Source: Cyclobacteriaceae bacterium
GTDB lineage: Bacteria > Bacteroidota > Bacteroidia > Cytophagales > Cyclobacteriaceae
Length of the DNA stretch: 64,000 nucleotides
Assembly: GCA_020832305.1 (NCBI GenBank)
Contig: JAFIEV010000007.1
Location: forward strand, 7,501 to 71,500
Reading direction: 5' to 3'
Shown here: in pieces, positions 1 through 8,615 of the stretch
Numbering within the stretch: position 1 is the first letter of the stretch
Layout of the letters: every line of letters begins with the position of its first letter
Translations under genes and position numbers: made by a program
Notes under the pieces: model-generated
Told to the model about the DNA's origin: nothing
The model's input: only the letters and a program-made list of their open reading frames with translations
The model's database searches: none

Positions 1-1240
1 ACTCGAAGATGAGACCTTTGGAAACGAGGCTAAGTGTTATCGGGGCAAATGTTCGGCGATCGATAGAAATATCGGGATCAACTCCTCCACCATCATATAC
101 TGTCCTTCCGTTTTTCGTATTAAAGGCAACTTTCAGTGAATCAGGGATTTTGGTTATACTTCCATCTTCATCCCTGATACTGTAATTTATGGCCTGAATA
201 CATCTTCCACTGGGAATGTAATATTTGGCTGTTGTTACCTTCAATTGTGAGTTATACGTAAGTGGACGGGTAGCCTGTACCAATCCTTTGCCAAATGTTC
301 TTTCTCCTATCAGGATGCCCCGGTCGTAATCCTGAATTACACCTGCGACAATTTCAGCAGCTGATGCACTACGGCTGCTAATAAGCACAGCTACAGGAAT
401 CTGGTCGTCTGAAGTATTTTCAAGGGTTTTATAGGTTTTGTTCCAATCTGTTATTTTTCCTTTAGTGCTTACCACTTCTCTACCCTTTGGGATAAAAACA
501 TTGGCTACATTCACTGCTTCTACAAGCAAACCACCGGGGTTATCCCTTAGATCAAGAATTACTTTTTCAGCACCTTGTTTTTTGAGAGTATTGAGGGCAT
601 TAGCCACTTCTTTACCGGCACCAGTTGTAAAATCGGTCAACCTGATATACCCAGTGCTTTCATTTACCATACCATGATACGGCACATTATCTATGGTGAT
701 TTTCTCTCGCACCATATTAAAGACCAGTTCATCTTTTTGGCCATACCTTTGTACAGTGACTTTAAGGGGAGTCTTTGCCTGGCCTTTTAGCAACTGACTT
801 ATTTCTGATGTACTTTTATTTCTTACATCCACATTGTCAATTTTAAGGATTTCATCTCCTATTTTCAATCCTGCCTTAAAAGCTGGAAAGCCCTCATAGG
901 GCATGATGATCATGTTTTTTTCATTATTTCTACCAATAAGAGCCCCTATACCTCCATACTGGCCCGTCGTCATCGTTCTGTAATCCTCTATATCATCTTC
1001 TGAAATAAAGTTTGTATAAGGATCGAGTGAAGAAAGCATGGCTTCTATTCCGGTCTTCATAAGGTCATTGGGATTGACCTCATCTACATAATAGGCATTA
1101 ACTTCCTTGAATAAAGTTGAGAAAATGTCTAGATTTTTTGCGATGTCAAAATATCTTTCATTCGGTCCTGATGATAGCAATGTTATCAAAGAGAAACCGG
1201 CTGCCACCAGCAGCATGAAACTGATTTTTTTTACCCTCAT
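1..1240 (-). CDS. S41 family C-terminal processing protease (partial, runs off left edge)
   Basis: Envelope serine protease of the CtpA/Prc type, which trims C-termini of secreted or envelope proteins. Reading starts at ATG 1240 and stays open to base 1, so the C-terminus is missing. Residues 1-20 form an uncleaved or cleaved N-terminal hydrophobic segment. A PDZ domain follows (GGIGALIGR, then GLKIGDEILKIDN), and then the S41 catalytic domain with LRDNPGG, the nucleophile region SSRSASAAEI and the lysine segment GERTFGKGL. The catalytic Ser and Lys are therefore both present. It starts 8 bases after the rnpA stop, so it is probably co-transcribed with rpmH-rnpA. Family assignment is secure; the substrate is unknown. 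Confidence 0.93.
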   Translation of the reverse strand, partial: MRVKKISFMLLVAAGFSLITLLSSGPNERYFDIAKNLDIFSTLFKEVNAYYVDEVNPNDLMKTGIEAMLSSLDPYTNFISEDDIEDYRTMTTGQYGGIGALIGRNNEKNMIIMPYEGFPAFKAGLKIGDEILKIDNVDVRNKSTSEISQLLKGQAKTPLKVTVQRYGQKDELVFNMVREKITIDNVPYHGMVNESTGYIRLTDFTTGAGKEVANALNTLKKQGAEKVILDLRDNPGGLLVEAVNVANVFIPKGREVVSTKGKITDWNKTYKTLENTSDDQIPVAVLISSRSASAAEIVAGVIQDYDRGILIGERTFGKGLVQATRPLTYNSQLKVTTAKYYIPSGRCIQAINYSIRDEDGSITKIPDSLKVAFNTKNGRTVYDGGGVDPDISIDRRTFAPITLSLVSKGLIFE

Positions 1241-1247
1241 AATATTA

Positions 1248-1646
1248 TTAGCTTATTTTTTGGCTGATTTCAGATAGCTTTTTTAATATAACAATAATTT
1301 TGCCATTTATGTATGCAAAGTCGGGCACATTTTTGCCAATATATATAATCGCAATGGAAAACGAAAGTTTCGCTTGTCTATTATCCTGCAAAATATATTT
1401 ATTTAATCTATAGCACTCACGAATTCTTCTTTTGACCAGATTTCTGTCTACAGCTCTTTTAAAGGTCCTTCGCGATACAGTGAATATTACTTTGTGATGC
1501 TTTTCCGCGGGATATGGCAGGTACAATACCTTAAAAGGATGTATAAAAAAAGAGGAACCGTTTTCGAACAGCTCCTTTATGTCCTTTTTTTTTCGAAGAA
1601 TTTCGTTTTTTGAGAAGGTAAATCTTATTCTACCGGCATGTGTCAC
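1248..1646 (-). CDS. rnpA: Ribonuclease P protein component
   Basis: Protein subunit of RNase P, which assists the catalytic RNA in 5' maturation of tRNAs. The 132-residue product is the usual size, basic, and contains the family RNR signature as KRAVDRNLVKRRIRECYR (about residues 63-80), preceded by VIFTVSRRTFKRA. It lies 29 bases downstream of rpmH, the near-universal arrangement. The coding strand has a run of nine A (T9 on the plus strand near 1584-1592), which is simply a Lys-rich stretch. Confidence 0.95.
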   Translation of the reverse strand: MTHAGRIRFTFSKNEILRKKKDIKELFENGSSFFIHPFKVLYLPYPAEKHHKVIFTVSRRTFKRAVDRNLVKRRIRECYRLNKYILQDNRQAKLSFSIAIIYIGKNVPDFAYINGKIIVILKKLSEISQKIS

Positions 1647-1675
1647 CCAAATTTTATTTTAATAATGGGTCAATC

Positions 1676-1834
1676 TTAACGCTTGTGCTTTTTCTCGTCA
1701 GACACAGTGAGTTTTTTTCTACCTTTAGCTCTCCTGGAAGTAATAACAGATCTTCCACCGGCCGTGGCCATACGTGATCTGAATCCATGTTTGTTTCTTC
1801 TCTTCCTGTTTGATGGCTGAAAAGTCCTTTTCAT
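1676..1834 (-). CDS. rpmH: 50S ribosomal protein L34
   Basis: Small basic ribosomal protein of the large subunit, 52 residues. It starts [18 protein letters not shown] and continues with the highly conserved [12 protein letters not shown], then a lysine-rich tail ending in KKHKR. Length and sequence are diagnostic. The start codon is ATG 1834, about 30 bases downstream of a very good promoter (1870-1900). rnpA follows, so promoter, rpmH and rnpA form the standard unit, here extended by the S41 protease. Confidence 0.97.
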   Translation of the reverse strand: MKRTFQPSNRKRRNKHGFRSRMATAGGRSVITSRRAKGRKKLTVSDEKKHKR

Positions 1835-1869
1835 CGCTTTGTATTTTTAGTAGATTTTTTAATGGGCTG

Positions 1870-1900
1870 CAAATATAATGAGCATTTATTTTAAATCAAA
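1870..1900 (-). promoter_or_regulatory. Bacteroidota-type promoter for rpmH-rnpA
   Basis: On the minus strand a -33 TTTG (1900-1897) is followed by a 19-base spacer and a -7 box TATATTTG (1877-1870). This matches the Bacteroidota consensus TTTG / TAnnTTTG exactly. The predicted transcript would start near 1863 and reach the rpmH ATG after about 30 bases. Confidence 0.8.
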
Positions 1901-1978
1901 AAATGTAAATAAAAAGACTTTAAAATTTTATTGCATTGCACATGCAAAGCTCAAAAAGTCAATTTTACAAATTCTAAG

Positions 1979-3202
1979 TCAGGGCACCTGGTTTGCATAT
2001 TGATCAACTTCCCTGAATACCCGCATAAAATTTTCACTCCATATTTTAGAAATATCTTCTTCCGAATAGCCCCTTTTGAGAAGCTCCCTGGTTATCTCAG
2101 GCATTTCGCTCACATCGTAACAATCCTTTAAGCCACCACCGCCATCGAGATCCATACCAATACCTACGTAATCGATTCCAACCAAATCGACGACATAATC
2201 GATATGGTCTGCAAAATCAGAAACCGCAGCCAAATCATCTTTAAACCTTTCTTTAAGCACTAGGTATTCCTTTCTGAATTCATCCCTCTTTTTTGGCGTC
2301 ATTTGATCGTATGAACCATATTTACTTCGTATTTCTGCCATTGCACTGTCTCTCTCCAAATTGGGCCCTGGCGTTTTAACATAACTGCTCAAGGCATTGA
2401 TTTGTATCACTCCTCCTTTTTCAGCCAGACGAATGATCATATCATCTGTAAGGTTACGAGGGTGGTCGCAAAGGCTCCTAACACTAGAATGTGAGGCCAT
2501 TACAGGTGCTTTACTTACATTTAAAACATCGTTAAAAGCACTGTCTGAAATATGAGATACATCTATCATCATACCAATTCGGTTCATTTCGGCAACCAGC
2601 TCTTTACCAAAATCGCTCAATCCGTTATGCAAGGGTCCCGAAGGATCAGTTGATGAATCGCAAATCTGGTTATTAGTGCCATGGCACAGGGTTATATATC
2701 GCGCTCCCAGATTGTAATACTGCCATGCCCTGGTCAAGTCATAACCGATGGGATACCCGTTCTCCAAACCTATATAAATCGCTTTTTTACCCTGATTATT
2801 CAATTTGCCAAGATCGTCGGGCGCTGTGGCTACAGCAACCAACTCTTTATTTTGCTCAACCACCTGGTAGATACTGCTAAAATAATCCAAAGTTTTCTGG
2901 TGTGCCAAATCAATAGAACCACTATCGAGCGGGCCCTGGCTAAGAAAAACGGCAAAAAATATACCATCCAGACCTCCCGCTTGCATTCGGGGTAAATCGA
3001 CTTGTGTGCCTGTTTTCCAGGGATCATGCGCATTGGCAAAATCAAAACCCTCCTGCGCAAAGTTAAGGGGCGTATCTGCATGGGTGTCGAGGGTAAGCAG
3101 GCGGTTGTGTATACTTAAATAATTTTCCTTTGGCTGTGTGCAAGCCAATAAAAGAAATAGTTTAATGTAGGGTATATGTCTTACGCTAAAAATTTTAACC
3201 AT
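1979..3202 (-). CDS. Membrane dipeptidase (peptidase M19), lipoprotein
   Basis: Zinc-dependent dipeptidase of the renal dipeptidase family, 407 residues. The first 21 residues are a lipoprotein signal ending in LLLAC, so the enzyme is probably anchored in the envelope. Metal ligands are visible in order: HAD in TLDTHADTPLN (about residue 41), the bridging Glu in GLENGYPIG, His in VSHISD and His in MASHSSVRSLCDHPRN. The C-terminal GIGMDLDGGGG segment is also family-typical. It is divergently transcribed from the susC locus and probably monocistronic. It may process D-,L- or L-,L-dipeptides from the cell wall or nutrients; the substrate cannot be read from sequence. Confidence 0.92.
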   Translation of the reverse strand: MVKIFSVRHIPYIKLFLLLACTQPKENYLSIHNRLLTLDTHADTPLNFAQEGFDFANAHDPWKTGTQVDLPRMQAGGLDGIFFAVFLSQGPLDSGSIDLAHQKTLDYFSSIYQVVEQNKELVAVATAPDDLGKLNNQGKKAIYIGLENGYPIGYDLTRAWQYYNLGARYITLCHGTNNQICDSSTDPSGPLHNGLSDFGKELVAEMNRIGMMIDVSHISDSAFNDVLNVSKAPVMASHSSVRSLCDHPRNLTDDMIIRLAEKGGVIQINALSSYVKTPGPNLERDSAMAEIRSKYGSYDQMTPKKRDEFRKEYLVLKERFKDDLAAVSDFADHIDYVVDLVGIDYVGIGMDLDGGGGLKDCYDVSEMPEITRELLKRGYSEEDISKIWSENFMRVFREVDQYANQVP

Positions 3203-3231
3203 AATAATTCAGCTTAAAGGAAACGAAATTG

Positions 3232-3263
3232 CAAAATATAATTTTTTCCAATAAAACATCAAA
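3232..3263 (-). promoter_or_regulatory. Candidate promoter for the M19 dipeptidase
   Basis: On the minus strand TTTG at 3263-3260 is followed by 19 bases and TATATTTTG at 3240-3232. The -7 element is one base longer than the TAnnTTTG consensus, so this is a good but imperfect match, 30 bases before the ATG. Confidence 0.5.
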
Positions 3264-3425
3264 TCAGAATAAATTTGCTAACATTTCAAAAATTTCTTTC
3301 TAATATTTTTAATTTTTACGCCACATTGTTGAATAATTAATTACTTAAAGTTATGTTAACAATTTACAAAGCTCATTTCATAGCTGCCATTTCTAATATT
3401 AATTAGCTTTTTTTATTAATTTTTT

Positions 3426-3451
3426 AGAAAACGTTTGCACAAACGTTTTCT
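3426..3451. promoter_or_regulatory. 26-bp perfect palindrome, operator-like
   Basis: Arms AGAAAACGTTTG and CAAACGTTTTCT flank a CA dinucleotide. The core holds two copies of the self-complementary octamer AAACGTTT, a half-site style used by LacI-family and similar dimeric regulators. There is no T-tract on either strand after it and no gene reading into it, so a terminator role is unlikely. Which protein binds is unknown. Confidence 0.5.
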
Positions 3452-3569
3452 GCATTATTGTATGCCTAGTATTTAGCCATACCGTTAGCTAAAGTAAAAT
3501 ATTTCTCACTCAAAATATTCTTTATGTGTAACTTAACAAGTCCCTTCATAACAATAATTTAGTGAAAAT

Positions 3570-3628
3570 AATCAGGCTTATTCAAGATTACCTGTTCATT
3601 AAGCACAAAATTGCCAATAAGCCTGATT
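3570..3628. repeat. 13-bp perfect inverted repeat
   Basis: AATCAGGCTTATT at 3570-3582 is repeated as its exact reverse complement at 3616-3628, separated by 33 bases. It lies 53 bases upstream of the susC -33 box. It could be a protein-binding site pair or an RNA hairpin of a short upstream transcript; the right arm is followed by TTT but no long T-tract. Confidence 0.55.
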
Positions 3629-3680
3629 TTATTTGCTACAAGCATTTAGCTTTAAATTTTTTATCATTTGTCAGCTCTTT

Positions 3681-3712
3681 TTTGGCATTTTACTTTTTTC
3701 ATCCTATTTTTG
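3681..3712 (+). promoter_or_regulatory. Bacteroidota-type promoter for the susC locus
   Basis: TTTG at 3681-3684, a 20-base spacer, then TATTTTTG at 3705-3712, matching the TTTG / TAnnTTTG consensus. The start codon of susC is 150 bases downstream, giving a long AT-rich leader. Confidence 0.6.
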
Positions 3713-3861
3713 AAGTCTTATTTTGTGTTTTCTGCAACTTTTATATTTTATTTTAGTTATAATGAATATTCAGGACATTTTATGTCACAAAAAGACTTAT
3801 ATTTAATTTTATTTTAATACCATAATGCATTTCATATTGTTTAATAATAAATTTTATTTTC

Positions 3862-6800
3862 ATGATGCGAAAATTACTAAATGCAGCGCTATGTGTCATT
3901 CTGTCGGTCGGGCAGTTAATGGCACAGGACATTACTGTTTCGGGCAGGATTACCAACGCTAAAACAGGTGAAACGCTTCCCGGTGTAAACGTACAGGAGG
4001 TAGGTACCACCCGGGGAAGTATTACAGATATAGATGGAAGATACTCTCTAAGTGTACCTTCCAATGCCTCTCTGAGGTTTTCATTTATCGGATTTGTCAA
4101 TCAGACTATTCAGGTAAATGGAAGATCGGTTATTAATGTAACTTTAGTCGAGGACGTTACTGAATTATCTGAAATCGTCATCGTAGGTTATGGCGCCATT
4201 GAAGCCCGGGATGCCACCGGTGCAGTTGAGAGAATCAACGCCAAAGAATTTAACCAGGGGGTTATAGCATCACCTGAGCAGCTAATCCAGGGTAAATCTG
4301 CCGGTGTGCAGGTAACTACTGCCAGCGGTGAGCCTGGTGCAGGGGTAAATATCCGTATCAGGGGAAGTTCTTCAGTTAGGGCTAACAATAATCCGCTCTT
4401 TGTAATTGATGGTATCCCTTTGGCGGGTAATGATGTAACTGCCGGAGGCCCCGATTTAGGCGCAGGGTCATCTTCTCCCAGAAACCCGCTCAATTTTCTA
4501 AACCCAAACGATATTGAAAGCATAGACATATTGAAAGACGCATCTGCAACGGCTATATATGGAGCCCGTGGTGCAAACGGCGTGGTCTTAATAACTACTA
4601 AAGGTGGCAGAGGACTTGGTAAAACACTTACCTATGATGCCAATATCAGTATTGCGCGTCCACAGAATCGATTCGATTTACTTAACAGAGAAGATTTTCT
4701 TGGCAATGTAGGTAGATTTGGTGCGGACCCCAATGAACTGGATTTTGGAAATAATACTGACTGGCAAAACGAAATTTACAATACTGCCATTTCGACCAAA
4801 CACGACCTGGCATATGGAGATTCTTATAAGACAGGTAGTTATCGTGTATCTCTTGGATACGAAAACATGGACGGCGTTATAAAAAATTCTTCCATGGAAA
4901 GACTTACAGGTCGTGTAAACTGGAATCAGAAGTTTTTGAATGACCGCCTAAACTTCAACACGCAAGCAACCATATCACGTATTAATGATGAATTTGCTCC
5001 TATTACAGATAATGCAGGTTTTCAGGGCGACCTTCTGGGCTCTGCCTATTTAGCGAATCCCACTTTACCTGCAGATCCTGAAAATCAAATTGCAGGGTTT
5101 ATTAACCCTCTTTCTCTTTTGAAATACAATCAGGATAATGCTCAAACCGACAGGATACTTCTGAATTTTTCTTTAGACTATGACATCACCAGTGATTTAA
5201 ACTTCAGGGTTAATGTTGGATTCGACAGGGCCAGTTCTGTAAGAAGTACTGCTGCTTCAAGAGATCTGATTATTGGAAGTGGTATCACCGGGAACGGCAG
5301 AACATCCATTACGTCAATAGACAACAGCAGTGATCTTCTGGAAGCTTTTTTAACCTATGAAAAAAGCTTCGGGAATTCCAAAGTTAACATCCTTGGAGGT
5401 TATTCATACCAAAATTTTAAAATCACAGGTTACGGAGTTAATGGCTGGGGTTTTAATACTTCTGACATGAATGAAATGATCAGTCAGACCAACACAGCAG
5501 CCGACCGCGTAAGATCTGCCATAACAGGCAATTACCAGCAATTTGGTTTTAATCCTGAAAGAGAAATATTCTTTACCAATCAGTTCGGCACGGCACCAAC
5601 TCTTGGTACGGTGGGAAATATTCCGGTAAGAGCCGTAACTGAAAATATCTTTGGTAACCAAAATGAACTACAATCCTTTTTTGGCCGTGTAAATTATGCC
5701 TTACATGATAAGTATCTGTTTACTGCTACACTGCGTGCTGATGGGTCAACACGTTTTGGTGGTGACAATAAGTACGGTGTATTCCCTTCTGCGGCCTTTG
5801 CCTGGAGGATATCTGACGAAGGATTTCTTCCCGAAGCCGTTTCTGATTTAAAATTCAGGATAGCTTATGGGGTAACAGGAAATCAGGAGATCCCCCACAA
5901 TGTGCATCAGAGAAGGCAGGCATTTACCGGTATAGGCATACAGGATAATGGCAACATCGTAAGGCCGGGTTTAAGTACAGTTGCTTTCGAAAACCGCAAC
6001 CTACGCTGGGAACAAACAGCCATGACCAACCTGGGTTTTGATTTTGGTTTTGCCAACAATCGTTTAACCGGTATGATAGATGCCTATTACAAAAACACAA
6101 CTGACTTATTGTTTCAGGTTATATCAGCACAGCCGGCACCCCAACCTTTTACCTGGGAAAACCTTGATACAGACGTGATCAATCAAGGTATAGAATTGAC
6201 GATGAATTATATAGTGATAGATCGACCTGAATTCACCTGGTCTTTTGGCTATAACGTTGCTTACAATCACAACCGTGTAAGAGGATTGGTAGGATCCTAT
6301 GATACCGGCGCAATTTCAGGACAAGGCCTTACGGGTGCGTTTGCACAACGGATTCAGGATGGTGAACCTTTATTCGCCTTTTTCCTCAGGGATTTTGTGG
6401 GATTCAATGAACAAGGACTTACTGAATATGGCTTAGGTGACTTTCAGACATTTCTGGGTGTAAATACCATTCCTGTTTGGAATTATGGTATAAACACCAT
6501 GGCCTCCTACAAAAACTGGGATTTTGCCATCTTTATGAACGGACAGGGTGGGCATCATGTGTATAATAATACCGCCAATGCTTTCTTCACTGCCGGTGCT
6601 TTTGGTAATGGCCGTAACGTCACCCGAGATGTACTTACTTCAGGAGAATCTCCGATTAACAATCCAGACGTTTCTTCAAGATTTCTTGAAAGAGCTGATT
6701 TTCTCAGAATGCAAAACCTAAGCGTAGGGTACAACTTTAATCTCGAAAACAGTCGTACATTTAAAAATCTGAGATTGACTGCCAACGCGCAGAATTTGTT

Positions 6801-6939
6801 TGTTTTAACGCCTTATACCGGACTCGATCCTGAGGTAAACGTAAACAAAGCAATTGGCGGAATACCATCATTTGGTATTGATTATACCGCATTCCCACGT
6901 CCTACGACTATAACAATTGGTCTGAACGCAACATTTTAA
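3862..6939 (+). CDS. SusC/RagA-type TonB-dependent outer-membrane transporter
   Basis: Outer-membrane beta-barrel that imports a large nutrient with energy from TonB, working with the SusD partner encoded next. The 1,025-residue product has a signal peptide (about 1-21), a CarboxypepD-regulatory-like domain (about 24-98, with TGETLPGVNV and GRYSLSVP), the SusC signature EIVIVGYG at about 104-111, and a plug domain including VRIRG-like NIRIRGSSSVRANNNPLFVIDGIP and the SIDILKDASATAIYGARGANGVVLITTK motif near 220. A long barrel follows, ending in phenylalanine (GLNATF), as barrel proteins do. No N-terminal anti-sigma-interacting extension is present. susD begins 34 bases later. The substrate is not deducible; the neighbouring genes are not glycoside hydrolases. 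Confidence 0.96.
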   Translation: MMRKLLNAALCVILSVGQLMAQDITVSGRITNAKTGETLPGVNVQEVGTTRGSITDIDGRYSLSVPSNASLRFSFIGFVNQTIQVNGRSVINVTLVEDVTELSEIVIVGYGAIEARDATGAVERINAKEFNQGVIASPEQLIQGKSAGVQVTTASGEPGAGVNIRIRGSSSVRANNNPLFVIDGIPLAGNDVTAGGPDLGAGSSSPRNPLNFLNPNDIESIDILKDASATAIYGARGANGVVLITTKGGRGLGKTLTYDANISIARPQNRFDLLNREDFLGNVGRFGADPNELDFGNNTDWQNEIYNTAISTKHDLAYGDSYKTGSYRVSLGYENMDGVIKNSSMERLTGRVNWNQKFLNDRLNFNTQATISRINDEFAPITDNAGFQGDLLGSAYLANPTLPADPENQIAGFINPLSLLKYNQDNAQTDRILLNFSLDYDITSDLNFRVNVGFDRASSVRSTAASRDLIIGSGITGNGRTSITSIDNSSDLLEAFLTYEKSFGNSKVNILGGYSYQNFKITGYGVNGWGFNTSDMNEMISQTNTAADRVRSAITGNYQQFGFNPEREIFFTNQFGTAPTLGTVGNIPVRAVTENIFGNQNELQSFFGRVNYALHDKYLFTATLRADGSTRFGGDNKYGVFPSAAFAWRISDEGFLPEAVSDLKFRIAYGVTGNQEIPHNVHQRRQAFTGIGIQDNGNIVRPGLSTVAFENRNLRWEQTAMTNLGFDFGFANNRLTGMIDAYYKNTTDLLFQVISAQPAPQPFTWENLDTDVINQGIELTMNYIVIDRPEFTWSFGYNVAYNHNRVRGLVGSYDTGAISGQGLTGAFAQRIQDGEPLFAFFLRDFVGFNEQGLTEYGLGDFQTFLGVNTIPVWNYGINTMASYKNWDFAIFMNGQGGHHVYNNTANAFFTAGAFGNGRNVTRDVLTSGESPINNPDVSSRFLERADFLRMQNLSVGYNFNLENSRTFKNLRLTANAQNLFVLTPYTGLDPEVNVNKAIGGIPSFGIDYTAFPRPTTITIGLNATF

Positions 6940-6973
6940 ACAGGTAGAAATTTATAAATAACCGATTTGAGTT

Positions 6974-8503
6974 ATGAACAAATTAATAATTTTCATGATG
7001 GGCTTATCTGTACTGATATTTTCATGTACAGATCTGGAGGTAGTAGAATTAGACTCTGAGGTGGTTGATACACCTGAAGGAGGATTTACAGGAGTAAATG
7101 TAGAAGCCAACCTAACGGACGCTTATAATGGCTTGAATGCACTGGGTGATCAGGCAAATATTTATGCATTAATGGAAGTTACTTCCGATGCCCAGCTTGT
7201 ACCCACCCGGGGAACTGACTGGGGTGATAATGGCGTATGGAGAACCCTTCATCAACATACATGGGATGCGTCACATCAGTTTGTATTGACAGCATGGAAC
7301 CAGCTAAACAGTGGTACTTTCAGGATCAACCAGATTCTCGAATCAAACCCTAATCCGCAGCAGGAGGCTGAGGCTCGCTACATCCGTGCACTACTATCTT
7401 TTCTGATTGTAGATTTCTGGGGTGTATTACCTGACAGAGGTCCAAGACAACTTGCCGATGAATTGCCCAATATCCTTACCCGTGCAGAAGCTGTGGCAAG
7501 GATTGAACAGGACTTATCCGATGCACAGATCAATAATCTACCTGCCATTGGCCCTGGTAATACTAATCAGATACTCAAGGGATCCCGGGCAGCGGCCCAT
7601 CATCTACGCGCCAAATTCTTTCTGAATAAACACATCCTGCTTAATGGTGCTGATACAGATCCGCAACCACAGCAGGCCGACCTACAGAAGGTAATTGAAT
7701 CCGTTGATTTTATCACCAACGCTGGCTTCGCACTGGAACAAGATTTCTTTAAGATTTTTGATCCTGCTCCGGACAATGAATCCATCTTTATTTTAAATGC
7801 CAACGCAGGTAACAGGATTTACAATACGGTTCACTATGCACATAATTTTGGCAACCTGAACCCTGGCGGCGGATGGAATGGTTTCTGTACTACGGCCGAA
7901 TTTTATGCATTGTTTGAAGGACCCGCTAATACCAATGCTCCCAACTCAGGTCAGGAAATCAGAAGAGGTTTCGTGCCTAACAATGGACTTGGATTTGGAA
8001 TGCTGTTTGGACAGCAATACGATCTTCAGGGTAATGCGCTTTCTACAAGGTCTGGTGCTCCATTAAACTTTTCCAGAGATTTGCCCGGTTTAGCAGGAAA
8101 TACTGAAGAAACAGGTATTCGACTAATCAAATATCATCCGGAAAATGGAGGTGAATTTCCTGATTATCAAATCCTTTTCAGATATGCTGATGCTTTTTTA
8201 ATGAAAGCTGAAGCACAACTTCGATTGGGTCAAAATGCGGAGGCTCTGGCTATGGTCAATCAACTGAGAACATTGCGGGGTGCAACGCCATTCACTGCTC
8301 TTACACTCTCTGAGATGCTTGATGAGAGAGGTCGAGAGTTATATATTGAATTCTGGAGAAGGCAGGATCAAATCCGTTTCGGCACTTTCCTCAGAGACTG
8401 GCCTTACAAGGGAGGGGCCTCTGATGCATCAAGATTATTATTCCCAATACCCGTATTGGCTTTGAGTTCAAATCCCAATTTGGTTCAAAATCCAGGGTAC
8501 TAA
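6974..8503 (+). CDS. SusD/RagB-type outer-membrane nutrient-binding lipoprotein
   Basis: Surface lipoprotein that caps the SusC barrel and binds its substrate. The 509-residue protein starts with a lipoprotein signal (VLIFSC, Cys18) followed by TDLEVVE. The body is TPR-like SusD: ALLSFLIVDFWGVLP near residue 135, the ADAFLMKAEAQLRLGQNAEAL helix near 400, and the conserved C-terminal block MLDERGRELYIEFWRRQDQIRFG near 450. It ends with the family-typical PIPVLALSSNPNLVQNPGY. It is paired with susC at 34 bases and is followed by a strong hairpin. Confidence 0.95.
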   Translation: MNKLIIFMMGLSVLIFSCTDLEVVELDSEVVDTPEGGFTGVNVEANLTDAYNGLNALGDQANIYALMEVTSDAQLVPTRGTDWGDNGVWRTLHQHTWDASHQFVLTAWNQLNSGTFRINQILESNPNPQQEAEARYIRALLSFLIVDFWGVLPDRGPRQLADELPNILTRAEAVARIEQDLSDAQINNLPAIGPGNTNQILKGSRAAAHHLRAKFFLNKHILLNGADTDPQPQQADLQKVIESVDFITNAGFALEQDFFKIFDPAPDNESIFILNANAGNRIYNTVHYAHNFGNLNPGGGWNGFCTTAEFYALFEGPANTNAPNSGQEIRRGFVPNNGLGFGMLFGQQYDLQGNALSTRSGAPLNFSRDLPGLAGNTEETGIRLIKYHPENGGEFPDYQILFRYADAFLMKAEAQLRLGQNAEALAMVNQLRTLRGATPFTALTLSEMLDERGRELYIEFWRRQDQIRFGTFLRDWPYKGGASDASRLLFPIPVLALSSNPNLVQNPGY

Positions 8504-8553
8504 TACGTAATTTATTTTACAGCGATTATTAAAGGCTGTGTAATTTTATGATG

Positions 8554-8583
8554 AAGGATAATGTTTGCAAAAACATTATCCTT
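8554..8583 (+). terminator. Hairpin after susD, possible attenuator/terminator
   Basis: A perfect 13-bp stem (AAGGATAATGTTT / AAACATTATCCTT) closes a GCAA loop of the GNRA type, 51 bases after the susD stop. The following bases TATTTTAG are only modestly T-rich. It may therefore lower, rather than stop, transcription into the FG-GAP genes. Confidence 0.55.
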
Positions 8584-8615
8584 TATTTTAGCTGTTGGTA
8601 CAAGATTTCGGAAAA

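Larger units (their letters stand above)
3203..3861. other. 659-bp divergent intergenic region with inverted repeats
   Basis: AT-rich spacer between the divergent dipeptidase and susC genes. It holds the dipeptidase promoter (3232-3263), a 26-bp perfect palindrome (3426-3451), a 13-bp perfect inverted repeat with a 33-base loop (3570-3628) and the susC promoter (3681-3712). The susC leader from about 3719 is about 143 bases and very AT-rich. I found no convincing coding sequence here. Confidence 0.7.

Noticed and set aside
3562-3756. A 64-residue open frame in the gap upstream of susC
   Set aside because: It overlaps the inverted repeat and the susC promoter, is built of AT-rich Phe/Leu/Lys codons, and resembles no family.
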